NCBI GenBank assembly: GCA_020740775.1
Contig: JAHEWK010000014.1
Location: forward strand, 620,001 to 684,000
Source of the DNA: Ilyonectria destructans
Taxonomy: Eukaryota; Ascomycota; Sordariomycetes; Hypocreales; Nectriaceae
Reading direction: 5' to 3'
DNA length: 64,000 bases
The notes beneath the pieces were generated by a model that was given only the letters and a program-made list of their open reading frames with translations, was not told the origin of the DNA and made no database searches. Made by a program: the position numbers and the translations under genes. This document shows, in pieces, positions 1 to 10,409 of the stretch (positions are counted from its first letter, which is position 1; the number at the start of each line of letters is the position of its first letter).

Positions 1-1
1 C

Positions 2-3000
2 CCCTGCACGTCGGCTCAAGCCGGCCTCATGAAGGTCTCTTTACAACACCCCACGGCCAACATCTCCCGTGCCGTGTTCGCTGTCCGTGACGACTTGGCT
101 GACGCTGTTGTTTCTGGTGTATGGAATACACTCTACCGCCGGGCCCCTATCCTTAGAACGCGGTTCTTCCAGGCTCGGAGGATCACGTCCGGATCCGCAT
201 CATACAACGAGACGCAGTTACAGCTCTTGCAGGCCGTCATTGACGAAGACCTTGAGTGGAGAGAGGGTCACAATCTGCAGGAATATCTGGCAGTGGATCG
301 CCAGCTGCCATTCGGCCTGGGCCAGGCACTGACACGCTTTGCGTTGATCCGAGATGGGCCTGGCGGGAAGGTGAAGTTCGTTGTCATGACGGCTCATCAA
401 GCTGTCTATGATCGGTCCTGGTCCCGAGCAATGCTGCAAGTGCTTGACGGCGCCACATCCACCACTGGTGTTGATGATGACTTGGCCGCCTATCCTTACA
501 ACTCGTTTTTGAGTCATATGTTACAGCCCTCTCAAGAGGAATTCAACGCATTTTGGGTCCAGGCCCTTAGAGATTGTCTGACACCCCCTTTCCCGGAACT
601 ACCGGCTGGCCATGAGCCGCTCACGACGGCCAGCGCGCGCAGGGAGATCGCGCTGCCTGCGGCTGCCTTGAGCTCCCGGGACCAGTTCATGCCTTCAACA
701 TTTCTCCTCTCCGCCTGGGCCGTCATGCTCACCCAGTACTACGACTCCAACGACGTGGTCTTTGGCGTCGGTGTAAGCGGTCGCCCTGCCGGTATCACGG
801 AGGGCTCTCCGATCCTTGGACCGACACTTTCCAACGTGCCTCTGCGAATTGCAATTAAAAATCAAGATGCTACCATCGGTGATTTCCTGCAGTTGGTTCA
901 GCAGCAGCACCTTGCTGCGACGGCCCACGCCCAAAATGGATTCCGCGATATCCAAAACAATGGCGATGACTCTTGCGCCGCTGCTTGTCGTTTCCAGAAC
1001 GTCTTCGTTGTTCATGACTCGCCTGACAGTGAAGCATCCGACGACAGCCACCCGGCGTTCCAACAGATCAACGCATCACCAACTCACGACACCAGAGCGG
1101 CCCCTGCCGATGTAATTCACAACTTCGGTCTCGTAGTTGAAGCATCGCTTGTTAAGAACACAGTCCAAGTAAGCATGAGCTTCGACCCCTCCGTCCTGGA
1201 GCCAGTTCAAGTTCGACGCCTTCTCTCTCACTACGAGCACGTCCTCCTTCAGCTGTGTGCATCGGAATCCGCGCAGACGTGCCAGATCGCATCTATTAAC
1301 CACGTTCCTGACGCACACTGGGCGGAACTGCTCTCATGGGCCGAGGGCGTTCCACCTCCCGTGCATCGCACCGTCCACGGACTCTTTGAGGACATGATCG
1401 CAGCCCAACCTGACGCTCCGGCCATCTGCGCCCGCGACGGCGAGTGGACTTACTCGCAACTAGACGACATCTCGGAGAGGCTTGCGAGAAGGCTAGTGTT
1501 GCTGGGCGTTGGGCCGGGCACTTACGTACCCCTCTTGTTCGAAAAGTGCGGCCTCGCCATCATCGTGATGTTGGCAATCCTCAAGGCCGGAGCCGCCAGC
1601 GTCGCCCTCGACCCGAGCCACCCCCCGGAGCGGCTCAGAAACCTCATTGGCGGCATGGGCGACTGCATGGTTCTCTGCAGCGGTGAGAACTGCGAATTGG
1701 GCTTTGCGATGGGCTCCCGGGTTCTCGTCATCGACTACCATGTCCTCAAAGACCTCTCCGAACTGCCTCATCAGCCGCGCCTCGGCCGCGAGAAACCTGT
1801 CTCACCAGAGAGCACCGCCTTCGTCATGTTCACGTCTGGATCGACGGGCATGCCAAAGGGAATTCTCATCCCGCATCAATCCTTTGCCAGCAGTATTCGG
1901 GGCCATTCCAAGGTGCTCCGCTTCTCTACGGGCCCTGGATCCCGCAACTTCCAATTCACAGCCTACACTTCGGATGTGAGCATCGGCGAGATCTTCACGT
2001 CGCTCGCCGTCGGTTCTTGCGTTTGCGTTCCATCTGACTGGGATCGCAAAAACGACTTGGCCGGCTCCATGCGGGACATGGGCGTCAACTGGGCCTTCTT
2101 CACTCCGAGCGTAGCGACGCTGCTCACCCCATCCGAGGTGCCAGCTTTACGCACACTTGTGTTCGGTGGCGAAACGGCAACACCGGAGAACTTCGAAACC
2201 TGGTCACAGTCCTTGTACCTCATCAACAGCTTCGGCCCAGCAGAATGCTCTATCTGGACCAATTGTATCCCGCGTCCAGTGACGCTGGATGATTTTGGCA
2301 GCAATATCGGCTACGGCGTCGGCTGCGCGACTTGGATTACGGACCCGGCCGATTACAACCGCCTGCTACCTATTGGATCTGTTGGCGAGATGCTCGTTGA
2401 AGGCCCGAACCTGGCCAGCGGGTATTTGAATGAACCCGTCAAGACCAGTCAGGCGTTCGTGTCGAACCCGGCTTGGATGTCCGCCGCAGGCCGTACGTCC
2501 ATGAGGCTGTATAGAACTGGTGATCTCGCGCGCTACCTCCCTAACGGCATGGCCCAGTTCCTGGGCCGCCGCGACCACCAAATCAAGCTCAGAGGCCTAC
2601 GCATCGAGCTGGGTGAGATCGAGCACCAGATCCGCACCCGGCTCCCCGACGACATGCTGGTAGCCGTCGATGTCGTTAACCCTCACCCGGCCGGCTCGGC
2701 TCAGATATTGGCGTCCTTCATAGCTCCGAAGGAGTCAGTCGCTTCTACAAATGTTGACTCTGCTGTAGTGAGCAAGCCGAACGACGATGCTGCCATCACG
2801 CCGCCAGAGAAGCAGAAAGCCCTGTCTCTGCTGCTGACCGAGAACTCCGACCGGTTCGTCAGCGCTCTGCGTGGTCTCGAGGGCGCACTGAGAGACGCGC
2901 TACCCACCTACATGGTGCCCTCAGCTTTCGTTCCCCTCCATGAGATGCCACTGACGGCCTCAGCGAAGACTGACCGGAAAGCGTTGAAGCTCCTCGCCTC

Positions 3001-6000
3001 CATGGTCACCGCGGAGGAGTTGGGCCGCTTAGGCGCCGTGACACGATCCAGGCAGGCACCTAGGACTGTCATGGAGCACTGTATTGCGAGGCTGTGGTCA
3101 GCTGCCCTCGGGCGCAGCCTCGAGCTCAGCGTGCAAGACAGTTTCTTCCGAGTAGGCGGCGATTCGCTCTCTGCCATGCGCCTCGTCTCCTTCGCTAGAA
3201 AGGAAGGCGTCGTGCTGTCCGTTGAGCAGGTCTTCAAATACCCGATACTCCACGATATGGCTGAGCTAGCTCTCTTGGAGGATAATGAGGACAGGGACGA
3301 GGAGCAGGAGAAACAAGGTCATGGTGCTGAGGCGGGCTCTGGGCTTCTCCGGGGAGATGTCGCCGAATTTGCACTCCTAGATGGTGACGAGGCCAGAGCT
3401 AGGGCTTCCAAGTCTGCCTCGGAGCAGTTGGGGGTCGACGAGGACAGCATCGAGGATATTTATCACTGCACGCCTCTCCAAGAAGGCCTACTGGCCCTGT
3501 CCCAAGACGCACACGGCAGTTACGTCGCCCGCTCGGTGTACGAGCTGCCACCAAACATTGACCTACAGCAGTTCGAGTCCGCCTGGGCCTCGGTAGTCGC
3601 CAGCTGGCCCATCCTGCGGACGCGATTCTTCCAGTGGCACGACGCAAGTGGAGCTTCTCGCATGATGCAAGCCGTGGTCAAGTCCAAGACGCGATGGAGT
3701 CGGTCTCGGGGCCTGCACCAGTACCTCAAGCTCGACCAGCGCGATCGGATGCAGGTTGGAGATCGCATGCTGCGGCTGGCTGCTTTCCGCGACACGGCTG
3801 ACCAAAAAAACTACTTCGTTATGACGCTACACCACGCCGTATATGATGGCTGGATGGTGGGACTCCTTTTTGCGGCCATTCGGCGCGCCTATCTTGGCCT
3901 GGAGAAGTTGAAGATAGCTCCGTTCAACGCCTTCGTGAACCACCTGGTAGGTCGGGACCATGAACGAAGCCAGAAGTTCTGGCAGGGTTACATCGGCGAC
4001 GCGTCGCGCCCGTCGTGGCCAGAACTGCCCTCACTCGACTTCCGGCCCAAGTCCTCGGCCGTGACCAAACGAACCTCAGCCCTGCCGCCAAACTGGCAGC
4101 AGAACTTCACCCCGACGGCACTGGTGCGGTTGGCGTTCGGCATCCTGCTCGGGGCGTACGGGGCCACCGACGACGTAGTCTTTGCTTCGACCGTTTACGG
4201 GCGGGCCTTCGGCCGGGGCTCGGCCGAGATGGTGGCCGGCCCCACCCTCGCTACGGTTCCGGTCCGGATCCGTATCGGCGACCGGGACCGGAAGCTGCAT
4301 GAACTCCTGGCCGGGGTCCAGGCTGATGGGTCGGACATGCTTGCGCATGAGCAGGAGGGTATGCAGAGCATCAAGCGGTTCAACCGCGAGGCCCTCGCCA
4401 AGATTGACGCCCAAAGCCTGCTCGTTGTCCAGATTGACCAGCCTTCTCACAATATTGTCGACCAGCAGCCAATTCAGGACGACAAGGCGGCAGAGCTGGC
4501 TCTGAAGCCGGTCAGTCTATCTGGTTTAGGCAATGGCTTTCTCAGCATCGCCCTGGTGCTAGAGGCCACCGTTTCGGGCGACGAGGTGCGCCTCCTCGCA
4601 ACGTTTGATGACCGAGTTCTCTCGCAACGGCAAACCGAGAGATTCCTGCAGCAGATGTCGCATATCCTGTACCAACTGTGCAATGCCTCCGCGGACCAGA
4701 CAGTGGCCGACCTGGAGCTAATTCCACAGGAGGATTTGGAAGAAATTCTTTCTTGGAATGCAGTCGTTCCAGCGCCCACACGTTCGTTGGTGCACGAGCT
4801 ATTCGCTGCGCGAGCCCGTGAGCAGCCCGACGTGGAGGCCCTCGTCTCTTGGGAGGGATCACTCACGTACCAGCAGCTAGATGACATTTCAAGCCGGCTA
4901 GCGGCCCATTTGTGGACATCATGCGGTCTCCGGGCCGGCATCCGTGTGGCGCTCCTCTTCGAGAAGAGCCTGTTCGCGGTGGTGGCCATGTTAGCCGTCC
5001 TCAAGATCGGCGCGGCCAACGTCGCGTTGAACCCCAGCCACCCACCAGACCGCTTGCGATCGCTTATCGATGATGTTGACGCCGAATTTATCCTTTGCAG
5101 CGCAACTTACCAAGGTCTCGCCCAAGACATTAGTCCCGGAGGCTTCTTCCGCGTCGGGCCGTCAATGTTGATAGGCGATGTCCTCCAGGGCGAGAACGGA
5201 GCACGAAATATCACACCGGATGATGTATCCTTTCTCCTCTTCACCAGTGGCAGCACCGGCAAGCCCAAGGCCATCATGATCGACCATGTCGCCTTTTGTA
5301 GCAGCATCAATGGCCACGGCGAGATCCTATGCTACCGCCAGGGTTCACGCAACCTTCAGTTCACGGCCTACACGTCGGACGTGAGCATCGGCGAGATGTT
5401 TACCTCGCTCAGCCGCGGCGCCACCGTCTGTATCCCATCAGACCATGAGCGTATGAACGACTTGGCGGGGGCAATGGAGCGCATGCGAGTGGACTGGGCG
5501 TTCCTAACCCCCAGCGTGGCCTCCCTTCTTGACCCCAACCATGTGCCAACGCTCAAGACACTCCTGTTCGGTGGCGAATCTGCTACAGTAACCAATGTCA
5601 AGACATGGGCTTCTCGGCTTCACCTCATCAACAGTTTCGGCCCGGCTGAGACGTCAATCTGGAGCCACGCACACCCTCACTTTAAGGAGAACGGTGACGG
5701 CACCGACATCGGGTGGTCTGTAGGCTGCGCGACCTGGATCGTGGACCCGAGTGACTCCAACAAGCTGATGCCCATCGGTGCCATCGGCGAGCTGCTGGTG
5801 GAGGGACCGAATGTGGCGGCAGGGTACTACAAGAACCCGGAGAAGACGGAGGCGGCCTTCCCGAAGGGCCTCCCCTGGATCCCGTCCGGCCGCGAAAGCA
5901 ACAGAATATACCGGATGGGCGACCTCGCCCGATGGCTGCCGGACGGCCGCGTGCAGTTCCTCGGTCGCAAAGACGGGCAGGTGAAGCTCCACGGACAGCG

Positions 6001-8146
6001 GATCGAGGTGGGAGAAGTCGAACACAACATCCGCATCGCCCTCGGGGACAATGGCGCTGAAGTAGCCGTCGAGATGATTAAGAACCCGAACGATGCAACC
6101 GACTCACGCCTGATGGCTTTTATCAACTGCACGCCGGCCAACGAGCCGCAAGACCGCGACCACACTGCGATAGTCACAGACGAAGCTGAGCTCAAGCGCT
6201 TTCAGGAGCTCACCGCCGATCTCCGGGAGAAGCTGGCCAAGCAGCTCGCCTCCCACATGGTGCCCAGCTTCATCGTACCCCTGAGCAGCATGCCGCTCAA
6301 CGCGTCGGCTAAGACAGACCGGAAGCTGCTCTGCGCCCTCGTAAGCGAATTGAATTCCTCCCAGCTCGCTTCCTTCTCGCTGTCGTCTTCGCAGGAGATA
6401 CGGCCCCCGCAGAGCCCAATGGAGAAGCTCCTGCACACCATGTGGTGCTCGGTCCTTGGCCTGGCTCCTGGTGACTTTGGCACCGAGGCCGACTTCTTTA
6501 AGTGTGGAGGTGACTCCATCGCAGCTATGAAGATAGGCTCTCTCGCCCGCGCCGCCAACGCCTCCCTGTCTGTCCAGGACATGTACGAATATCCGCAACT
6601 CGGGGATCTGGCTCGCGCAATTGAGGAGAGGGTATACCGCCCCGTCACCGGTCCGACTGAGATTCCCGCCTTCTCCCTTCTACCGTCGTCTTTGCACGCC
6701 CGAGTTGAAGCGTTAGTCGCACAGGCGGCCGACAACTGCTCAGTCGCACCCGACGAAGTCGTCGATATCTACCCCTGCACGCCAACACAGCGCGCCCTCA
6801 TCGCGAGAACCTTGACCTGCCCGAACGCGTACTGGCTGCACAATGTCTTCGAGATCCCGGCTCAAATGGACACCGCCAGATTAGAGAAGGCTTGGGAACA
6901 AGTCGTCGCCGCCCACGCCATCCTGCGCAGCCGAGTCTTCACCACCGACGATGGCATGCTGCTACAAGCCGTCCTCCGTTCCACGGATGCTATCCAGCAC
7001 GCCGATACACCGTCCATCCAGGAAATACTTGGCGCTAACCGCGCCCACGGACTGATCTACGGGCAACCGCTGCTGCGTTCCACGCTCGTCAACGAAGTTG
7101 GGGGGCAGCGCTACTTGGTACTGACGCTACATCACTCCATATACGATGCCTGGTCGTTGACACGGCTCTTTTCGCTGCTAGAGAGTGCGTATGAGCGTCT
7201 TGCCACTCCCCCAGAGAAAACCAAGGACACGGCTGGGGCATACAGCGAAGTAGGCTTCAACCAGTTTGTGAAGTCCATCATGGAACAGGATCAAGCCATG
7301 GCGCTGGACTTCTGGGCTAAATTCCTCAAGGGTGTGGACACGAAGCCGCTTGTGCCGCCAGGGAAGAAGTGCGAGGCCAACACCATCTTGCGGCATAAGA
7401 TGATGCTATCACGTACCCCCGAATCCGGCACCACCGGAAACAACAGGGCCGGAGCTCCTCCGCGTGTCACGCACGCCGTCATGACTTACGCCGCCGTCGC
7501 TTTGGCCCTCCACAATCAGCGGCAGGCGCAAGACACCGTCCTACGCCTCGTGTCGACCGGCCGCATCACCGCAGCGATGCCAGACATTGAGGACCTCGTC
7601 GGGCCGACGGTAACGAGCGTTCCGCTCCGGATCCAACACAGCGCTGGCAACCTGCACGAGTACCTGGCCCACGTACAGGCACAGGTACGACGCATCATGC
7701 CCTTCGAGCAAACCGGCTTTGACGAGGCATCCGGCGTCCACGCCGAAGCCGAGCGGGCTTGCCGCGGCGCTCCGCAAATCATCGTTCACCCGCACGATCC
7801 CTACACGGAGCAACCTGCGGCTGGCCTGGGCCTCCGGCGCCGCGAGCTTTCGGCTCTCAACGATGACGACAGCATCCCCTTCACTATGGACATCTCGCTG
7901 CAAGTCCAGGGCAAGACCCTCGAAGCCCTTGACCTCCGCGTCGTTTTCGATAGCAATCTCATCCCCGAACATGATGTCCGCCGCCTCGTCGCCGAGCTGG
8001 AGGTCATCATAAGCCGTATCTCCTCGGCCATCTCGAGCAGCGGTGGAAACCCGGCTGCGCTGACAGATATTATTCCAGCGGAGAAAGACAGTGTCATGAT
8101 TATAGACTTGGAGAGACACATGACAGTGGCCCAAAACGAAAGCTAG
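2..8146 (+). CDS. Nonribosomal peptide synthetase, C-terminal part (C-A-T-C-A-T-C), 5' end outside window
   Basis: Multimodular NRPS that would activate amino acids and join them into a peptide on carrier domains. The frame is open from base 2; the residues before the first ATG (base 29) read PCTSAQAGLM, the normal start of a condensation domain, so the gene begins outside the window. Numbering from that ATG: C1 to about 440; A1 about 450-980 with FTSGSTG near 601 and YRTGDL near 828; carrier 1 GGDSLS near 1043; C2 from about 1140 with intact HHAVYDG near 1268; A2 about 1590-2110 with FTSGSTG near 1737; carrier 2 GGDSIA near 2161; terminal C3 from about 2245 with HHSIYDAWS near 2368. No epimerase, thioesterase or reductase follows, so C3 may release or cyclise the product, as fungal CT domains do. 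C1 has HQAVYDR instead of HHxxxDG and may be inactive. No intron is seen. The product is unknown. Confidence 0.95.
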   Translation, partial: PCTSAQAGLMKVSLQHPTANISRAVFAVRDDLADAVVSGVWNTLYRRAPILRTRFFQARRITSGSASYNETQLQLLQAVIDEDLEWREGHNLQEYLAVDRQLPFGLGQALTRFALIRDGPGGKVKFVVMTAHQAVYDRSWSRAMLQVLDGATSTTGVDDDLAAYPYNSFLSHMLQPSQEEFNAFWVQALRDCLTPPFPELPAGHEPLTTASARREIALPAAALSSRDQFMPSTFLLSAWAVMLTQYYDSNDVVFGVGVSGRPAGITEGSPILGPTLSNVPLRIAIKNQDATIGDFLQLVQQQHLAATAHAQNGFRDIQNNGDDSCAAACRFQNVFVVHDSPDSEASDDSHPAFQQINASPTHDTRAAPADVIHNFGLVVEASLVKNTVQVSMSFDPSVLEPVQVRRLLSHYEHVLLQLCASESAQTCQIASINHVPDAHWAELLSWAEGVPPPVHRTVHGLFEDMIAAQPDAPAICARDGEWTYSQLDDISERLARRLVLLGVGPGTYVPLLFEKCGLAIIVMLAILKAGAASVALDPSHPPERLRNLIGGMGDCMVLCSGENCELGFAMGSRVLVIDYHVLKDLSELPHQPRLGREKPVSPESTAFVMFTSGSTGMPKGILIPHQSFASSIRGHSKVLRFSTGPGSRNFQFTAYTSDVSIGEIFTSLAVGSCVCVPSDWDRKNDLAGSMRDMGVNWAFFTPSVATLLTPSEVPALRTLVFGGETATPENFETWSQSLYLINSFGPAECSIWTNCIPRPVTLDDFGSNIGYGVGCATWITDPADYNRLLPIGSVGEMLVEGPNLASGYLNEPVKTSQAFVSNPAWMSAAGRTSMRLYRTGDLARYLPNGMAQFLGRRDHQIKLRGLRIELGEIEHQIRTRLPDDMLVAVDVVNPHPAGSAQILASFIAPKESVASTNVDSAVVSKPNDDAAITPPEKQKALSLLLTENSDRFVSALRGLEGALRDALPTYMVPSAFVPLHEMPLTASAKTDRKALKLLASMVTAEELGRLGAVTRSRQAPRTVMEHCIARLWSAALGRSLELSVQDSFFRVGGDSLSAMRLVSFARKEGVVLSVEQVFKYPILHDMAELALLEDNEDRDEEQEKQGHGAEAGSGLLRGDVAEFALLDGDEARARASKSASEQLGVDEDSIEDIYHCTPLQEGLLALSQDAHGSYVARSVYELPPNIDLQQFESAWASVVASWPILRTRFFQWHDASGASRMMQAVVKSKTRWSRSRGLHQYLKLDQRDRMQVGDRMLRLAAFRDTADQKNYFVMTLHHAVYDGWMVGLLFAAIRRAYLGLEKLKIAPFNAFVNHLVGRDHERSQKFWQGYIGDASRPSWPELPSLDFRPKSSAVTKRTSALPPNWQQNFTPTALVRLAFGILLGAYGATDDVVFASTVYGRAFGRGSAEMVAGPTLATVPVRIRIGDRDRKLHELLAGVQADGSDMLAHEQEGMQSIKRFNREALAKIDAQSLLVVQIDQPSHNIVDQQPIQDDKAAELALKPVSLSGLGNGFLSIALVLEATVSGDEVRLLATFDDRVLSQRQTERFLQQMSHILYQLCNASADQTVADLELIPQEDLEEILSWNAVVPAPTRSLVHELFAARAREQPDVEALVSWEGSLTYQQLDDISSRLAAHLWTSCGLRAGIRVALLFEKSLFAVVAMLAVLKIGAANVALNPSHPPDRLRSLIDDVDAEFILCSATYQGLAQDISPGGFFRVGPSMLIGDVLQGENGARNITPDDVSFLLFTSGSTGKPKAIMIDHVAFCSSINGHGEILCYRQGSRNLQFTAYTSDVSIGEMFTSLSRGATVCIPSDHERMNDLAGAMERMRVDWAFLTPSVASLLDPNHVPTLKTLLFGGESATVTNVKTWASRLHLINSFGPAETSIWSHAHPHFKENGDGTDIGWSVGCATWIVDPSDSNKLMPIGAIGELLVEGPNVAAGYYKNPEKTEAAFPKGLPWIPSGRESNRIYRMGDLARWLPDGRVQFLGRKDGQVKLHGQRIEVGEVEHNIRIALGDNGAEVAVEMIKNPNDATDSRLMAFINCTPANEPQDRDHTAIVTDEAELKRFQELTADLREKLAKQLASHMVPSFIVPLSSMPLNASAKTDRKLLCALVSELNSSQLASFSLSSSQEIRPPQSPMEKLLHTMWCSVLGLAPGDFGTEADFFKCGGDSIAAMKIGSLARAANASLSVQDMYEYPQLGDLARAIEERVYRPVTGPTEIPAFSLLPSSLHARVEALVAQAADNCSVAPDEVVDIYPCTPTQRALIARTLTCPNAYWLHNVFEIPAQMDTARLEKAWEQVVAAHAILRSRVFTTDDGMLLQAVLRSTDAIQHADTPSIQEILGANRAHGLIYGQPLLRSTLVNEVGGQRYLVLTLHHSIYDAWSLTRLFSLLESAYERLATPPEKTKDTAGAYSEVGFNQFVKSIMEQDQAMALDFWAKFLKGVDTKPLVPPGKKCEANTILRHKMMLSRTPESGTTGNNRAGAPPRVTHAVMTYAAVALALHNQRQAQDTVLRLVSTGRITAAMPDIEDLVGPTVTSVPLRIQHSAGNLHEYLAHVQAQVRRIMPFEQTGFDEASGVHAEAERACRGAPQIIVHPHDPYTEQPAAGLGLRRRELSALNDDDSIPFTMDISLQVQGKTLEALDLRVVFDSNLIPEHDVRRLVAELEVIISRISSAISSSGGNPAALTDIIPAEKDSVMIIDLERHMTVAQNES

Positions 8147-10409
8147 GCTCGACTATTTTATAGATGATGCGCTGGGGAAAAGAATGGCTCTACCGAGTGA
8201 TAAGAGAGAAAGGGAGTAATAAGAGGGCTTTGTTTACGGGGCTAAGTTTTGAGATTTGGTGGCGCTATGGCATCGATTAATGTAGCTTTAGAATACAATC
8301 AGTCGCGTCTGTGTATCGTATTGCAATATTTAAACTCTTGGGAAGTGAGCCATAAACTACAACCTATCGAGGTCAACTTTAATCGAGTGGATCAGTTTCA
8401 GCTCCTTTACAGTTTGAGTAAGACGAGGCATAGCTCACGATTTTGCTGCCGTTGGCGGGACGGGGAGACGACAAGACGGGTGCATCTCTATGGTTAGATT
8501 TTGGTCTAAGAAATATAATACTTGTCTGTTGCAGGGTAAGTGTGTGCAACCGTAGAGCGACGTTGCATTAAGGAAGGAAAACGTGACTGGACTAAAAGAG
8601 AAAAAACGGAACTACGCCTAGAGAAACAGATGGTTCTGGAGCACGACAGGTGTGAGGGACGGGCATGAGAATATTCTTCTCTTTACGAAGGTGCTATCGA
8701 CCAATGTAGCGATATTATTTATGACTTATCGTTACCTTGCCGCTTTGTTTGTGGGTACCGCTTACTCTTTATGAAGTCAGTGTAGTCTTCAAGAGTGAGG
8801 TCAGTATTAGTGCTGCAGTCGAGAGATCTTGTCAGACTGCTACGTAGATTGTTAAATGAAGATATAAGATACCCTATTTTTAACAAATTAAATTTGACGA
8901 AAGTATATGCTGAACCTATCAGCTGTATTCCCTGGGGGGGCGGATGGGTTGAGCAGCGGATGCACGCAGCCTATCGACGGCGGCTCAGCTGCACGGCGGT
9001 GAGCGAGGGAACGACGGCTGCAGGGAGGTGGATATGAGATGATAACGGAGTCAGAGAGCCCATGCAGTGGGCACATGGTCCGTCTCTACAGCGTCAGAAC
9101 TAGTTCCGGTGTGTTGTTGTTGCAGTCGTAGTAGGTTGCAGCTGTTTGGTGCTGGCGCTTATTGCAAGGGGAGGTTGACTATCTGCATAGCCAGTAGCGG
9201 TACAGTGATAGCGACACTGTGTAACCGCGATGTCTAGCGTGTGTCGGATACAGTGCCGTCTTGGTACTGACACATTATCTATACCTCGTACAAAACATGT
9301 TCGGATGGATGCCTCTGCTGTTGTAACCCGCAACCTGGTAACATGCATCGTAGCACCGTCCCAAAAAGTATCAGGCGCCCGTCGCTATCTCTGTTTCCTC
9401 CAGAAAAATCTTGATTCGAATACGCACCACGATGCGGCTCGCCGAGTTGCATCCCTCGTCAACTTTCCGCCCCGAGTGATGTTTTTCCACCTCGGCTACG
9501 AACGTCGAAACTTCCGTCCAGCTATCAATTTCACCCTCTGTCGTCTCCTCCATCCTCTCTGTCGTCTCCATCTTCTCCACCGCAGCTCAAACCTCGGATA
9601 CAGTACCTCCAGATCCCGCCAGTCCATACGGAGCATGGCCGTGTATACTGTGTCATCCGTCGCCAACCTCGTTGGCGTTAATATTCAGGGCCCCGTCTCG
9701 CACCCAAAGCGGAGAATAGATCCCCCAAGTATCTTACCGGGAAGCGCTTGTGCCACTCCCTGGCGGCAAAGAGCAGGTTGTACCGTCGCTCGCCAAGGCC
9801 CGCTCTTCCGTCATCCCGCTTCGCTCTCAGGCCTCCCGGCTTGCAGATTACGGCTTGCCGCTTGCCATGGGACTGGAGACACGAAAACGAGGACACTCGA
9901 GCCTCTTGCCAAAATACCGCATTCGTGTTATCGCGAGCCTCTGCGCCCGTGTCCACCGCCCCCCCATCCTCCAGTCAATCCGTCCCCTCTCTATAATGTA
10001 CCCGGGGTTGAGTCGTCAAAACGGGGGTGACTCTCCGGGGTATCTGTCGGAGTGATTCCAGGCCCATAACGGCTTCGAGCATGCCGGAGGTGGTGTTAGA
10101 CTGCCGATGCAGGCGGCAACTACATCCGTGATGAAGCTAGGCGACGTGTAAGATGAACGATTCAGGCATTCAGCCCAGATCCTCGCCGTATAGCCAACCA
10201 CGGCAAGCGGCATCCACGGGCAGGGCTATGAGTAACTGTGAATCGGAATCGGGAAGGCATGCCGCCCACAAATATATAAAGCGTTTGAACTTCCTCGAAA
10301 ACGGGAGCTTCTCCTCATTTCCACCCAGCTCCTCTTATCCCCAGTTCACTATCACTAATATCCTCTCCAATACCAAGAAGACTGCTAGCCTTTTGTCACA
10401 TTACTCGCC
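8147..10409. other. Intergenic, no supported gene
   Basis: About 2.3 kb between the synthetase stop and the aldo/keto reductase start. Short open frames here have no recognisable domain or splice structure. The last 150 bases hold the reductase's core promoter. I see no RNA gene or mobile element. Confidence 0.6.
10273..10280 (+). promoter_or_regulatory. TATA box of the aldo/keto reductase gene
   Basis: TATATAAA lies 130 bases upstream of the reductase ATG and is followed by a pyrimidine-rich leader, the usual layout of a filamentous-fungal core promoter. Confidence 0.55.
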
